Below, piece by piece: positions 9,407 to 18,183 of a stretch of DNA of 64,000 nt. The stretch lies in NCBI RefSeq assembly GCF_034047335.1, contig NZ_CP139137.1, positions 1,922,001-1,986,000 of the forward strand, given 5' to 3'. The first letter of the stretch is position 1. Every line of letters starts with the position of its first letter. Source of the DNA: Chryseobacterium sp. JJR-5R. GTDB lineage: Bacteria > Bacteroidota > Bacteroidia > Flavobacteriales > Weeksellaceae. A model generated the notes under the pieces. The model saw only the letters and a program-made list of their open reading frames with translations. It had not been told where the DNA came from and did no database searches. Both the position numbers and the translations under genes were made by a program.

Positions 9407-11986
9407 ATGATGACAGAAGAAAATCCGCAGGAAGGTGAAAGCTTAAAGAAGGTTTCCGGGCTGTATAAAGACTGGTTTCTGGATTATGCTTCTTACGTAA
9501 TTTTAGACCGGGCCATCCCGTCGGTATATGACGGTTTCAAGCCTGTTCAGCGAAGAATCATGCATTCCATGCGCGAGCTGGAAGACGGGCGTTACAATAA
9601 AGTAGCCAATATCGTAGGGAATACCATGAAGTATCACCCGCACGGCGATGCGTCCATTACCGATGCAATGGTGGGCATCGGACAGCGGGAACTGCTGATC
9701 GATACCCAGGGAAACTGGGGGAATATCTACACCGGGGATTCTGCAGCCGCAGCAAGATATATTGAAGCAAGGCTGACCCCTTTTGCGCTGGAAGTGGTAT
9801 TTAATCCCAAAACTACGGAGTGGGCCAAATCCTACGACGGAAGAAACAATGAACCGATTGATCTTCCGGTAAAATTCCCTTTGCTGCTCGCGCAGGGTGT
9901 CGAGGGAATCGGGGTAGGGCTTTCCACGAAAATACTGCCCCATAATTTCAATGAGCTGATCAATGCTTCCGTAGCCCATTTAAAAGGAAAAAAGTTTGAA
10001 CTTTTCCCTGATTTCTTAACGGCGGGTTACCTGGATGTTTCCGAGTACAATGACGGCCACAGAGGCGGAAAAGTAAGGGCACGGGCGAAAATTTCGCCTT
10101 TGGATAAGCATACCCTTATGATCACGGAGCTTCCGTACTCCAAGACGACCACCGACCTGATTGATTCTGTTCTGAAAGCCAATGAAAAAGGCAAGATCAA
10201 AATCAAAAAAATTGAAGACAATACTTCAGATAAAGTAGAAATACTGATCCATCTTCACAATGATGTTTCACCGGATAAAACCATTGATGCCTTGTACGCT
10301 TTTACAGACTGCCAGGTGACGATTTCACCCAATGCCTGTGTTATTGTAGGCGACAAGCCGATGTTCCTGAATGTATCTGAAATCCTAAGGAGAAATACGG
10401 AGCATACGGTATCGCTGCTTAAAAAAGAACTGGAGATTGAGCTGCATGAATTGCAGGAAAGCTGGCATTTTTCTTCCCTGGAAAGGATTTTTATTGAAAA
10501 CAGGATCTACCATGACATTGAAGAGGTGAAAACCTGGGAAAATGTCCTGAAAACCATTGACAAAGGCCTTAAGCCTCACACTAAGCACCTGTTGAGAGCT
10601 ATAACGGAAGAGGACATCCTGAAGCTGACTGAAATCAGGATCAAAAGGATTTCAAGGTTTGACCTGGATAAGTTCAAAGAAAATATTGCTGCCCTGGAAG
10701 GCAAAATAGAGCAGGTAAAACACCATCTGGGGCATCTTATTCAGTATGCGATCGATTATTACCTGAACATCCAGAAAAAATACGGAAAAGACCGGCAGCG
10801 AAAAACGGAACTCAGGATTTTTGATACCATTGATGCAACAAAAGTTGCCGTGGCCAATGAAAAGTTCTACGCCAATTTCGAGGAAGGCTTTATCGGGACG
10901 TCCCTGAAAAAAGACCAGTACTTATTTGACTGTTCGGATATCGATGATATCATTACGTTCAGGAAAGACGGAAGCATGAAAGTGGTGAAAGTGGAAGCCA
11001 AGACGTTCATCGGCAAAGATATCCTCCATGTAGCGGTCTGGAAGAAAAACGACAGGCGTACGGTTTATAATATGATTTACCGTGAAGGACGTGACGGGCC
11101 CTATTATATGAAACGCTTTTTCGTAACCGGCGTTACCCGGAATACGGATTACCCTTTGGCTTCAGATAAAAAAGGCTCGGAAATGTTGTATTTTTCAGCC
11201 AATCCCAATGGTGAGGCAGAGACCGTAAGTGTGCTCATGAAGCCCAACCCGAGAATCAGAAAGAGCAAGATGGATATCGACTTTTCTGAACTGGCCATCA
11301 AAGGGCGTGACACAAAAGGGAACCTCGTTACCAAATTCTCCATTAAAAAAGTAGACCTGAAAGAAGAAGGGGTTTCTACACTGGCCCCGAGGAAAATCTG
11401 GTTTGATGATACGGTGCGCAGACTGAATGCAGACGGCAGGGGATCTTTGCTGGGAAATTTCAAAGGTGACGACAAAATCTTAACCATCAATACAAACGGC
11501 GAAGCCAAACTGATTTCTTTTGATCTCGGAAACCGTTTTGATGACCAGTATCTGGTCCTTGAAAAATGGCGCCCGAACCAGCCGGTTACCTGTATTTATT
11601 TTGATGGTGAAAAGGATATTTATTTCATCAAAAGGTTCTTATTGGAAAACACGCCGAACATTCAGACCTTTATGCCTTCCGAACACCCGAAATCATTCAT
11701 TGAAACCATCATCGTTTCAAACGGTTCAACAGCCGAAATCATTTTTGCCAAAGACAAAGGCAAAGACCGCGAGCCTGAAACCGTGAATATTGATGAATTT
11801 ATTGCTGTAAAAGGGATCAGGGCCATCGGGAACCAGTTTACGAAGTTCAAGGTAAAATCCATCAATTTTACCATCCCTGAACCGGAAGAAGAAGAGCCTG
11901 AAGCCGATGAAGAACCGGAACCTGCAGGCGGCTCCGAAGAGGACGGTACCATCGGGGATCTGTTTCAGAGTGAGGACGGTGCATAA
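9407..11986 (+). CDS. parC: DNA topoisomerase IV subunit A
   Basis: 859-residue DNA-cleaving subunit partnering ParE. The winged-helix and breakage-reunion region carries the active-site Tyr118 in AAARYIEARLTP, preceded by the quinolone-determining segment HPHGDASITDAM near 78-89. A coiled-coil region with LTEIRIKRISRFDLDKF follows around residues 403-420, and the C-terminal third is beta-pinwheel-like with degenerate repeats and no clear GyrA box, as expected for ParC. The protein ends in a highly acidic tail rich in E, D and P. An ATG at 9410 is an equally possible start. A strong terminator follows. Confidence 0.93.
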   Translation: MMTEENPQEGESLKKVSGLYKDWFLDYASYVILDRAIPSVYDGFKPVQRRIMHSMRELEDGRYNKVANIVGNTMKYHPHGDASITDAMVGIGQRELLIDTQGNWGNIYTGDSAAAARYIEARLTPFALEVVFNPKTTEWAKSYDGRNNEPIDLPVKFPLLLAQGVEGIGVGLSTKILPHNFNELINASVAHLKGKKFELFPDFLTAGYLDVSEYNDGHRGGKVRARAKISPLDKHTLMITELPYSKTTTDLIDSVLKANEKGKIKIKKIEDNTSDKVEILIHLHNDVSPDKTIDALYAFTDCQVTISPNACVIVGDKPMFLNVSEILRRNTEHTVSLLKKELEIELHELQESWHFSSLERIFIENRIYHDIEEVKTWENVLKTIDKGLKPHTKHLLRAITEEDILKLTEIRIKRISRFDLDKFKENIAALEGKIEQVKHHLGHLIQYAIDYYLNIQKKYGKDRQRKTELRIFDTIDATKVAVANEKFYANFEEGFIGTSLKKDQYLFDCSDIDDIITFRKDGSMKVVKVEAKTFIGKDILHVAVWKKNDRRTVYNMIYREGRDGPYYMKRFFVTGVTRNTDYPLASDKKGSEMLYFSANPNGEAETVSVLMKPNPRIRKSKMDIDFSELAIKGRDTKGNLVTKFSIKKVDLKEEGVSTLAPRKIWFDDTVRRLNADGRGSLLGNFKGDDKILTINTNGEAKLISFDLGNRFDDQYLVLEKWRPNQPVTCIYFDGEKDIYFIKRFLLENTPNIQTFMPSEHPKSFIETIIVSNGSTAEIIFAKDKGKDREPETVNIDEFIAVKGIRAIGNQFTKFKVKSINFTIPEPEEEEPEADEEPEPAGGSEEDGTIGDLFQSEDGA

Positions 11987-12041
11987 GTAATTTCAGCCGG
12001 TGTAAAAAATATCTGCTTAAAAAAAGTTAAATAAACAAAAG

Positions 12042-12065
12042 AAGACCGGTTTAACAGCCGGTCTT
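12042..12065. terminator. Terminator after parC
   Basis: Stem AAGACCGG (12042-12049) pairs with CCGGTCTT (12058-12065), loop TTTAACAG, followed by a run of T. The A-rich left side could also serve the convergent Fur-family gene. Confidence 0.85.
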
Positions 12066-12090
12066 TTTTGTTTATTCAATCTTATCAGAT

Positions 12091-12480
12091 TTACAGGTTT
12101 TGACATCTAGGGCATATTCCGCTGATTACCAGATTATAGTTCCTAACTGTGAAATTTTTCGGAAGTTGGATTGCCGGTGTAATATTTTCAATGCATAGCA
12201 CGGTTTTGCAATTTTCACAGTTAAAATGAACATGATCATGACTATGATGGTCTGTATGGCATATATTGTTGCATTTTGCGAAATTTACGACCCCGTCCAC
12301 ATTAGTTATTTTATGAATATTTCCTTCTTTTTCAAGGCGTTCAAGTACTCTGTATATAGTGACGCGATTACAGAGATCTCCTATTTTTCTTTGGATATCC
12401 GCATGGGACAAAGCAACCTCCGAACCGTTGATGATATTCAGGATCTCAGTTTTTGCGTGGGTATTTCTGATCTGTTTCAT
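12091..12480 (-). CDS. Fur-family metalloregulator
   Basis: 129-residue DNA-binding metalloregulator. I place the start at the ATG giving MKQIRNTHAKTEIL; the frame is open for 38 more codons upstream, but that part does not resemble the family. The winged helix spans residues about 1-75 (VALSHADIQRKIGDLCNRVTIYRVLERLEKEGNI). The C-terminal metal-binding half is His-rich (HTDHHSHDHVHF) and has two CxxC structural-zinc motifs, CENC and CPRC. The short length and the His-cluster resemble Zur or other Zn-responsive members more than Fur itself (inference). No metal transporter adjoins it, so its targets lie elsewhere. Confidence 0.88.
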   Translation of the reverse strand: MKQIRNTHAKTEILNIINGSEVALSHADIQRKIGDLCNRVTIYRVLERLEKEGNIHKITNVDGVVNFAKCNNICHTDHHSHDHVHFNCENCKTVLCIENITPAIQLPKNFTVRNYNLVISGICPRCQNL

Positions 12481-12674
12481 ATATTTCGGAAGGATTAATT
12501 GTTTATACAGTAATACAAATTTACGGATAATTTTAATGTAACCTGCCTTGATGAAATCTGCTGCTGAACTGTAATAACATTTATTTGCGGACATTAGTTA
12601 AGCATGGATCGCAGAATAATTAAATTCCATCACATCGCATAATGTAATGTTAATATTAATTCTTTAATGCGACT

Positions 12675-12705
12675 TTGTTTCATTAATTGTTTTTTGCTAG
12701 ATTTG
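12675..12705 (+). promoter_or_regulatory. Promoter of the broken GEVED/T9SS gene
   Basis: TTG at 12675-12677, a 20-bp spacer, and TAGATTTG at 12698-12705 match the Bacteroidota -33/-7 consensus. The gene's ATG follows 18 bp later. The promoter looks intact although the gene is frameshifted. Confidence 0.6.
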
Positions 12706-12723
12706 TATCCTTAAATTTTTTAT

Positions 12724-13574
12724 ATGAAAACAGTTTTATTGACAAGTATTTTTATGGCATGCCTTTTTGATGCCCAATCCATACAAAATCCCTGTACTTC
12801 AAACCTGGGTGGTGACATAGATCCTTCCTTTATTGAGATAAAGATTAATTCTACCCCTTTTAGTCATCAGACGTTTTCTTCATCAGGCATTTTTTATCAT
12901 GATTACCCGGCCTCGGGAAATACGACAGCAACGCTCACGGCCGGGCAGACGTATCAGATCTATACTTCTACCTCTTCAGAAGCTGTAATCGGTATGTGGC
13001 TCGATACCAACCAAAATAATATTTTTGAAGCGCAGGAGTATAAGCAGCTGGTCAATTCCATGAACACCCAGAATACCGTCTCCTTTACTGTACCTGCCTC
13101 TTCTGCCAACGGAAATACAAGGATGAGGATCCGATCCAGGGCTTATGGAAGTGCCATCAACCCAGGAAATTTACTGTACCTGCCTCTTCTGCCAACGGAA
13201 ATACAAGGATGAGGATCCGATCCAGGGCTTATGGAAGTGCCATCAACCCAGGAAATGCATGCTCGTCATTCGGATCCGGAGAAACAAGGGATTACACTGT
13301 AAATATTTTGGGAACACAACTCGGAACAAAGGAAATTTCTTTGGGTAACAATATTGAAATTTATCCTAATCCTACAGCAGATCTTTTACATATCCAAGGC
13401 AAAGAGTTTATATTACTTTTAGAAGTCTATAATATGGAAGGCAGAAAGATTAAAAGGCAGACTATTAATAATTCTAATATAACCATTGATGTTTCCGCAT
13501 ATGTGCCGGGAGAATACCTTGTAAAGATTTTTACCCGCACAAATAACAGAACATTTAAAGTTTTCAAAAATTAA
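12724..13574 (+). pseudogene. GEVED-domain T9SS type A protein, frameshifted by a tandem duplication
   Basis: Two ORFs (12724-13212 and 13209-13574) are parts of one gene. The first has a signal peptide (residues 1-18, ending LFDAQS), then a GEVED-type domain: TLTAGQTYQIYT and MWLDTNQNNIFEAQE. The second continues with the domain's GSGETRDYTV ending and a T9SS type A sorting domain (IYPNPTADLLHI, VYNMEGRKIKRQ, GEYLVKIFT). An exact 86-bp tandem duplication joins them; 86 is not a multiple of three, so the frame shifts. Removing one copy restores one continuous 254-residue protein with the order signal peptide, GEVED, sorting domain. The truncated product lacks the sorting signal. This may be a true recent mutation or an assembly error. 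Confidence 0.88.
13084..13256. repeat. 86-bp exact tandem duplication
   Basis: Bases 13084-13170 are repeated exactly at 13170-13256, with a one-base overlap (period 86). The copies are identical, which points to a recent event. The repeat lies within coding sequence for the segment from FTVPASSANGN to AINPGN and causes a frameshift. Confidence 0.95.
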
Positions 13575-13705
13575 GAACCTGTCCATTGTAACGTGGGTAA
13601 TTTTGTATTTTCAGACCTTTTAAAAGCTAAAAAGGCTAGAGGAAGAGGAGGTTTTAAAGAATAGCATAAAACTTGCGTAGGAAATATAGAAATTAAACGT
13701 TAAAA

Positions 13706-14359
13706 ATGAATATCCTTATTTTAATCATCGTCATTACGGCCATTATAAGCTTTGCCGCACCAAACGGAAGCAGCAATTTTGAGAAATATAAATTCAATGT
13801 AGGAGCAATCAGCAACCGGAAGGAATACATCCGTCTGCTTTCGGCAGGATTTCTTCATGCTGATCTCATGCATCTGATATTTAATATGTTAACTTTGTAT
13901 TTCTTCGGTCCGGTAATTATTCAGGGATTCGGAAACTTCGGTTTTCTGCTTATTTACTTCGGATCCATTTTACTGGGAAATATATTTTCACTGTTTATTT
14001 ACCAGAAGCAGCCCTGGTATTCCGCCATCGGAGCAAGCGGCGGGGTTTCAGGCATTTTATTTGCCGCCATCGCCATGATGCCGGATATCGGAATCTACAT
14101 GTTTTTTATTCCAATTCCTATTCCTGGCTATATCTTCGGTCTGGTATATTTCGCCTATTCGGTTTATATGATGCTGAACCCAAGCCAGCATGACAATATC
14201 GGGCATGCTGCGCATTTGGGAGGTGCATTTTTCGGGCTGGTCTATGCTGTGCTTACCCAGCCTCAGGCTGCAGTAGCAAACTCTTTATACATCGGTATTA
14301 TGGCATTGCCGCTGATCTATTTAAGTTATGAAATCTTTGTAAGGAAAAGGATCGGATAA
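13706..14359 (+). CDS. Rhomboid-family intramembrane serine protease
   Basis: 217-residue polytopic inner-membrane protease. The catalytic Ser111 lies in GASGGVSG and the catalytic His170 in HAAHLGGAFFG, giving the rhomboid Ser-His dyad. HADLMHLIFNML near residues 51-62 matches the conserved H-x-x-x-N region (His56, Asn60), which helps form the oxyanion hole. Six core transmembrane helices are predicted by hydrophobicity. It cleaves substrates inside the membrane near helix-breaking residues; the natural substrate is unknown. A TAATTTTG at 13598-13605 could be a -7 box, but it has no well-spaced -33 element. It stands alone, followed by a gene-poor stretch. Confidence 0.92.
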   Translation: MNILILIIVITAIISFAAPNGSSNFEKYKFNVGAISNRKEYIRLLSAGFLHADLMHLIFNMLTLYFFGPVIIQGFGNFGFLLIYFGSILLGNIFSLFIYQKQPWYSAIGASGGVSGILFAAIAMMPDIGIYMFFIPIPIPGYIFGLVYFAYSVYMMLNPSQHDNIGHAAHLGGAFFGLVYAVLTQPQAAVANSLYIGIMALPLIYLSYEIFVRKRIG

Positions 14360-14431
14360 TCATTCTCTTTATAAAATGAAAGTCAGCAGATCCGGCATAT
14401 TCACTATACTGTTTCCATACGGTGTAAATGC

Positions 14432-14557
14432 TTATGAATATCCCTGATTTTTAAAAGATTCATTTTGATCGAGGTTATTTTTAGTTTGAATCGTGTCGGT
14501 AAGTACATGCGACGATGAACTTATGATTAGGAACAATCCTGAAATGAGTTTTTTCAT
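14432..14557 (-). CDS. Putative small secreted peptide (41 aa)
   Basis: A 41-codon minus-strand ORF beginning MKKLISGLFLIISSSSHVL and ending SFKNQGYS. The N-terminus has the two lysines, hydrophobic core and small residues of a Sec signal peptide, leaving a mature part of about 20 polar residues. I recognise no family. There is no clear ribosome-binding site (normal here) and no convincing promoter. It lies in an otherwise decayed stretch, so it may be the start of a truncated gene rather than a functional peptide. Confidence 0.35.
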   Translation of the reverse strand: MKKLISGLFLIISSSSHVLTDTIQTKNNLDQNESFKNQGYS

Positions 14558-14671
14558 AAGAATCGGTTATTTAAATTTAATTATAACTGGAAAGCGGTCA
14601 GGGTCTGAAGATATTCTGCATAAATTTATATGACACAGTATATCACTATATTTGATCAGGAAATTAAAAAA

Positions 14672-14716
14672 TATTTAACATTAAGGCACCTTATTAAGGT
14701 GCTTTAATGTTAAATA
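14672..14716. repeat. 45-bp near-perfect palindrome
   Basis: Arms 14672-14693 and 14695-14716 (22 nt each) around a single central T, with one mismatch that would be a G-U pair in RNA. It contains AAGGCACCTT and its partner AAGGTGCTTT. There is no T-run on the plus strand, and A/T-rich flanks on both sides. It could be a leftover terminator of a lost gene or a protein-binding dyad. Confidence 0.7.
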
Positions 14717-14809
14717 AAAAAACTGATAACTATAAATACCTACTATGAATAGGTTTTAATATCTTTAATCTAAATGCGTTTTTAGCGCTTACTAAACCTG
14801 CCGCGGTGA

Positions 14810-15097
14810 ATGCGCCTGATTCAGGAAAAACTAAAAAGCTTTAAGAATGAAAAAGATATATCTCCGGAGAGCATGGCAAAAACATTAGAAGTTTCTGTAG
14901 AAGAGATCAAAGATTAAATTGCAAAATTTCCTTTTCAATTTGATAATTCTACTTTATATGATCAGTCAGGAAGTAACATTCATTATTACAATGTTGCTGA
15001 TTTCTTTATAGAAACTCAAAAAAAATACATCAGAAAATCAGAAGAAATAAAAATTTTAAAGAAAGAAAATGAAACACTGAAATTCAGAATAAAATAA
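14810..15097 (+). pseudogene. Remnant of an XRE-type helix-turn-helix regulator
   Basis: ATG at 14810 opens a 35-codon ORF ending at 14915-14917, and the same frame continues past that stop for 59 more codons to 15097. The first part has AKTLEVSVEEIKD, which resembles the end of XRE helix-turn-helix domains in Flavobacteriia; the second part (FDNSTLYDQSGSNIHYYNV, then a Lys/Glu-rich helix ending ILKKENETLKFRI) resembles their C-terminal tails. Much of the DNA-binding domain is missing and a stop interrupts the rest, so it cannot make the usual protein. The identification comes from family resemblance by eye. Confidence 0.5.
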
Positions 15098-15250
15098 TCA
15101 GCAATTAATTTATTTGCTTCCAAAAATAAATCTGTCATTCTCAGGGAAGTTTTATATAAAAATATCTTCAGAAAATTCAAAGGTTTTGAAACTCAATATC
15201 AGATAGCCAATGTCACAGGCGTTATTGTTTCATTTTTTGAAAAACAAAAA

Positions 15251-15273
15251 GCCGCCCCAAAAACTGGGACGGC
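15251..15273 (-). terminator. Terminator of the pectate lyase gene
   Basis: On the minus strand GCCGTCCC pairs with GGGGCGGC (one G-U pair), loop AGTTTTT, followed by TTTTTGTTTT. It lies about 20 bp after the stop codon. Confidence 0.85.
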
Positions 15274-15295
15274 AGGCCATATAAAATAATCAATT

Positions 15296-17794
15296 TTACT
15301 TTTTAATAATCTTGTGCGCTGAGCTTCCTTTATCCGTTTTAATCCGGACAAAATAAAGGCCGCTTTGAAGGCTGCTCATATCAATGGTTTTGTTATTGCC
15401 TCTGATATGTTTTACAGTATCTCCCGCACTGTTGGTTATTGTCACCTGTTCAACCGTATCCGGAACAGTAATGCTGAAAAAGGTTTCAACAGGGTTTGGA
15501 TAAATTGTAACATTTTCTGCAACCGTATTTTCCTGAGTGGACAAAACTGAGGAAGCATATTGGGTTTTAATGTAGAACAGGTTGGCCACACTTCCTTTTG
15601 TGATGGAGTGGGATCCTGCAGCTACCGTTGGAATTGATACGATTCCCGAAGAAGCCGTGTAAGAAACATTATCCACCTTCACCGTTCCGCTGAATGAAGG
15701 ATCGAAAACCAGTGTTAAGGATGATGCCGCAGCCGTGGTGTATGTGATTCCTGTTGCTGATTCTAATTTCAGGCGTTTTGTCAGGGTTAATCCGTCGTAC
15801 GTTGCCATACCGTCGGTAGAATTGATATTTGCAGACGTGAAGGTATAAAATGAACTGGTAAGGTTAGAAACAGAGAAATTGTGGATTTCATTTCCCTGAG
15901 GGTTTGTCCCTGACCCTGGCGTAACTGAAATGCTTCCTGTTCCTGAAACGGCTGTTCCGGCTGTACCAGAGGTCATTATTGTGAAATCAAGGTCAGCGGT
16001 AGGCGTTCCTGAAACCGTAACCGTTTTGGCTGAAGCATTTTTAACAAAGCTGATTCCGGAAGCCGGTAAACCTGTAACCGCTGCATCCGTTGCTGTTCCG
16101 CCCCACGTAAAGACCATAGGGGTAATGGCCGTTCCTGCTGTGACAGCCTGGTCATTGTTTGAAGGAACAGCAAGGGTCTGGGAACTTGCAGAGGCTGAAG
16201 AAATTCCCTGTACATAGACCAATGAAGAGACATAGTTTTGCAGCACGGCCATTAATCCGGTATTTACAGAAGAAGAGGTATCATCGTTGGCATTGCTGAA
16301 AGTCCAGCTGATATCTCCACCGGAAACCCTTCCGGAATACTGCATGACCTTATCTTTTGCAGCCGTCGGGGAATCCGGGACCAGAGTATTGACATAGAGC
16401 GAATTATCTGTATCAAAGTTGTTATATGTACCGTTCCCCTGGAATGCCTTGATGGTATTTCCGAGCACTTCATTTCTTGAAGCAGATACATAAGCATCAA
16501 AATGACTGGCTGCTGTTGCCGCATTATAAGGAACGAAAGCCGTCTGACCGGTCATGTAGTTGTTGAATGCCTTCACCACACCGCCGTTTTCACCCGAAAA
16601 TGTTCCGGGAGCGCCATTGGCAACGTCTGTTCCCTGTTTTGAAGTAAGAATCGGGTATTTTGCATTTCTGAAATAATTTCCCTCCACGAAAACCGAAGAG
16701 CCCAGGGTAGAACCTACTCCATATTTAGAATTTCCGTCATAGTAATTGTTGTAGACGTGGGCAGAATAATAGCGCACTCTCGGATGTCTTGAATCTGAAT
16801 GATCAAACCAGTTGTGGTGGTAAGTGATGTAAAGGCCTGCGGTCGTTCCTTCACTTAAACCCAGCAAACAGCTTTTTCCGTTATCCCAGAAATGGTTGTA
16901 GGAAAAAGTGACATAGGTGGATTTTTTAGCATCCAGCGCCCCGTCGCCTTTTTCCTGATCGGCATCAGAACCGGGAGCACCATAAAACAAGTCGTTATGG
17001 TGGGCCCAGATATAGCTGTTATTCTGCTGTAAGCTGAGGTTATCACCTTCCGAAGCATTGGTCAGCATGAATCCAAGATTTCTCACTTCTATATTGGTTG
17101 CGTTTTTAATACGGATTCCCCAGCCGTTTACCAGTGCATCATCACCAACACCCTCAAAAGTAATTGAGCTGGCATCGATATTTTTATTTTCAATCACGGC
17201 ATCGCCATTCAGAAGATAACCGGGATCTGTTACATTTCCCAACAGTCTTATGGCCAGAGGCCTTGTATCCATGCCTTTTTTGAAACCGTCCAGAATACTC
17301 TGAAGACCGACACAGGGATTTGCATTGGCTCCTGTAACATTCAGTGAAACTGTGTTTTTAGTATCCTGTGTCACGTAGATGACCACAGCGTTTGCTTTTA
17401 AGGTTCCATTCAGGTTGTAAGCTCCCGGAACCCTGGCATTGTGATGGGCAAATCCGTTTCTGTCATGAGCAAGAACGGTCACCGTACCGGAAACCGCAGC
17501 CGCACCCTCTACATTCCCTGTTACCGGGACCACTTTAACCGTATAGTTTCCGGCGCTTAATCCTAAAATATCCGCCCTGAAATAAGTGCCGTAGCTTCTT
17601 ATAAGCTGTGTATCAATAGGTTTATCGGTAAATCCGCCTCCGGTATAATACACTTTGTAGCTGTCAGCCCCGTTGACAGGGTTCCATTTGACATAAGCAG
17701 ATTCAAGCCAGCCTGTTGCCTGGGTAATGGTTACCTGTGCTTTCAGAAGGAAAGGACTGAAAAGCATCACAAAATAGATCAATATTCTTTTCAT
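15296..17794 (-). CDS. Secreted pectate lyase (PL1 family) with T9SS sorting domain
   Basis: 832-residue extracellular enzyme that cleaves polygalacturonate by beta-elimination. Order: signal peptide 1-19 (ending LLKAQ); a fibronectin-III-like domain about 20-110; a right-handed beta-helix PL1 domain about 115-480; an Ig-like region about 545-640; and a T9SS type A sorting domain from IYPNPVETFFSI to the end. PL1 features include DGALDAKKSTYVTFSYNHFW (calcium-site Asp, about 285-304) and DSRHPRVR with the catalytic Arg339 region. The signal for T9SS means it is probably released or surface-bound. It has no SusC/SusD or other pectin genes beside it. Its promoter carries a LacI-type operator, so it is likely induced by a pectin-derived sugar. 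Confidence 0.9.
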   Translation of the reverse strand: MKRILIYFVMLFSPFLLKAQVTITQATGWLESAYVKWNPVNGADSYKVYYTGGGFTDKPIDTQLIRSYGTYFRADILGLSAGNYTVKVVPVTGNVEGAAAVSGTVTVLAHDRNGFAHHNARVPGAYNLNGTLKANAVVIYVTQDTKNTVSLNVTGANANPCVGLQSILDGFKKGMDTRPLAIRLLGNVTDPGYLLNGDAVIENKNIDASSITFEGVGDDALVNGWGIRIKNATNIEVRNLGFMLTNASEGDNLSLQQNNSYIWAHHNDLFYGAPGSDADQEKGDGALDAKKSTYVTFSYNHFWDNGKSCLLGLSEGTTAGLYITYHHNWFDHSDSRHPRVRYYSAHVYNNYYDGNSKYGVGSTLGSSVFVEGNYFRNAKYPILTSKQGTDVANGAPGTFSGENGGVVKAFNNYMTGQTAFVPYNAATAASHFDAYVSASRNEVLGNTIKAFQGNGTYNNFDTDNSLYVNTLVPDSPTAAKDKVMQYSGRVSGGDISWTFSNANDDTSSSVNTGLMAVLQNYVSSLVYVQGISSASASSQTLAVPSNNDQAVTAGTAITPMVFTWGGTATDAAVTGLPASGISFVKNASAKTVTVSGTPTADLDFTIMTSGTAGTAVSGTGSISVTPGSGTNPQGNEIHNFSVSNLTSSFYTFTSANINSTDGMATYDGLTLTKRLKLESATGITYTTAAASSLTLVFDPSFSGTVKVDNVSYTASSGIVSIPTVAAGSHSITKGSVANLFYIKTQYASSVLSTQENTVAENVTIYPNPVETFFSITVPDTVEQVTITNSAGDTVKHIRGNNKTIDMSSLQSGLYFVRIKTDKGSSAHKIIKK

Positions 17795-17835
17795 AGATTA
17801 GTAATTTTTTGGTTGTTTTAAAATGAAATATTTAA

Positions 17836-17853
17836 TGTGTAATCGATTACACA
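17836..17853. promoter_or_regulatory. LacI-family operator of the pectate lyase gene
   Basis: TGTGTAATCGATTACACA is a perfect 18-bp palindrome with the central CG typical of LacI-family operators. It directly follows the -7 box on the transcribed side, so a bound repressor would cover the transcription start. No LacI-family gene is present in this window. Confidence 0.75.
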
Positions 17854-17861
17854 CAAATATA
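17854..17861 (-). promoter_or_regulatory. -7 box of the pectate lyase gene
   Basis: Minus-strand TATATTTG matches TAnnTTTG, abutting the LacI-type palindrome. A TTG-equivalent (CAA on the plus strand) at 17877-17879 is 15 bp away, shorter than usual. The predicted leader is about 50 nt. Confidence 0.5.
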
Positions 17862-18066
17862 TGTAAATAACCATTACAAATCATTTGGCGGTGAAATTCA
17901 TTTGAAAAATGTCTTTCAGGGTCCGGTTTTAAAGGGATTCCGTAATTATTTTAGAAATATGTTAATCGTATAACCAGGTGGCAATAACATCATACCCATT
18001 TCCTGAAAAATGAATAATTAAACAAAGAAAAGGTTTAATTAAGAAATTTATATTTGAAAAAACAAA

Positions 18067-18097
18067 AAAATCCGGTCAAGGTAATTAACCGGATTTT
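18067..18097 (-). terminator. Terminator of the yciO-CPBP-yaaA-prmC operon
   Basis: On the minus strand AAAATCCGGT pairs with ACCGGATTTT across an 11-nt loop and is followed by a T-run. It lies about 90 bp after the prmC stop codon. Confidence 0.8.
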
Positions 18098-18183
18098 ATC
18101 CTGACTATTGACAGGCTGGAAACAGATTTTTTATAATGGGAGTTTATAATTTTCAGATAGGTACGTTTGAAATTTCCGGCTGA

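Larger units (their letters stand above)
14360..15295. other. Gene-poor decayed stretch
   Basis: About 0.94 kb between the rhomboid gene and the pectate lyase terminator. It holds only a 41-codon secreted-peptide-like ORF, a 45-bp palindrome and an interrupted XRE-type remnant. After the remnant's last stop the same frame stays open to about 15287 without a start codon near its beginning; I do not recognise that translation. No transposase or integrase sequence is visible. Confidence 0.6.
17795..18183. other. Intergenic region upstream of pectate lyase
   Basis: 389 bp containing the pectate lyase promoter and operator (17836-17861) and the terminator of the prmC operon (18067-18097). Nothing else is supportable. 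Confidence 0.6.

Noticed and set aside
12481-12594. N-terminal extension of the Fur-family gene
   Set aside because: The 38 extra codons do not match the family, while the ATG at 12480 gives the usual length and a typical N-terminus.
14672-14716. Inverted repeat as an insertion sequence end
   Set aside because: There is only one palindrome, and no transposase or target-site duplication in reach. It fits a leftover terminator or binding site better.
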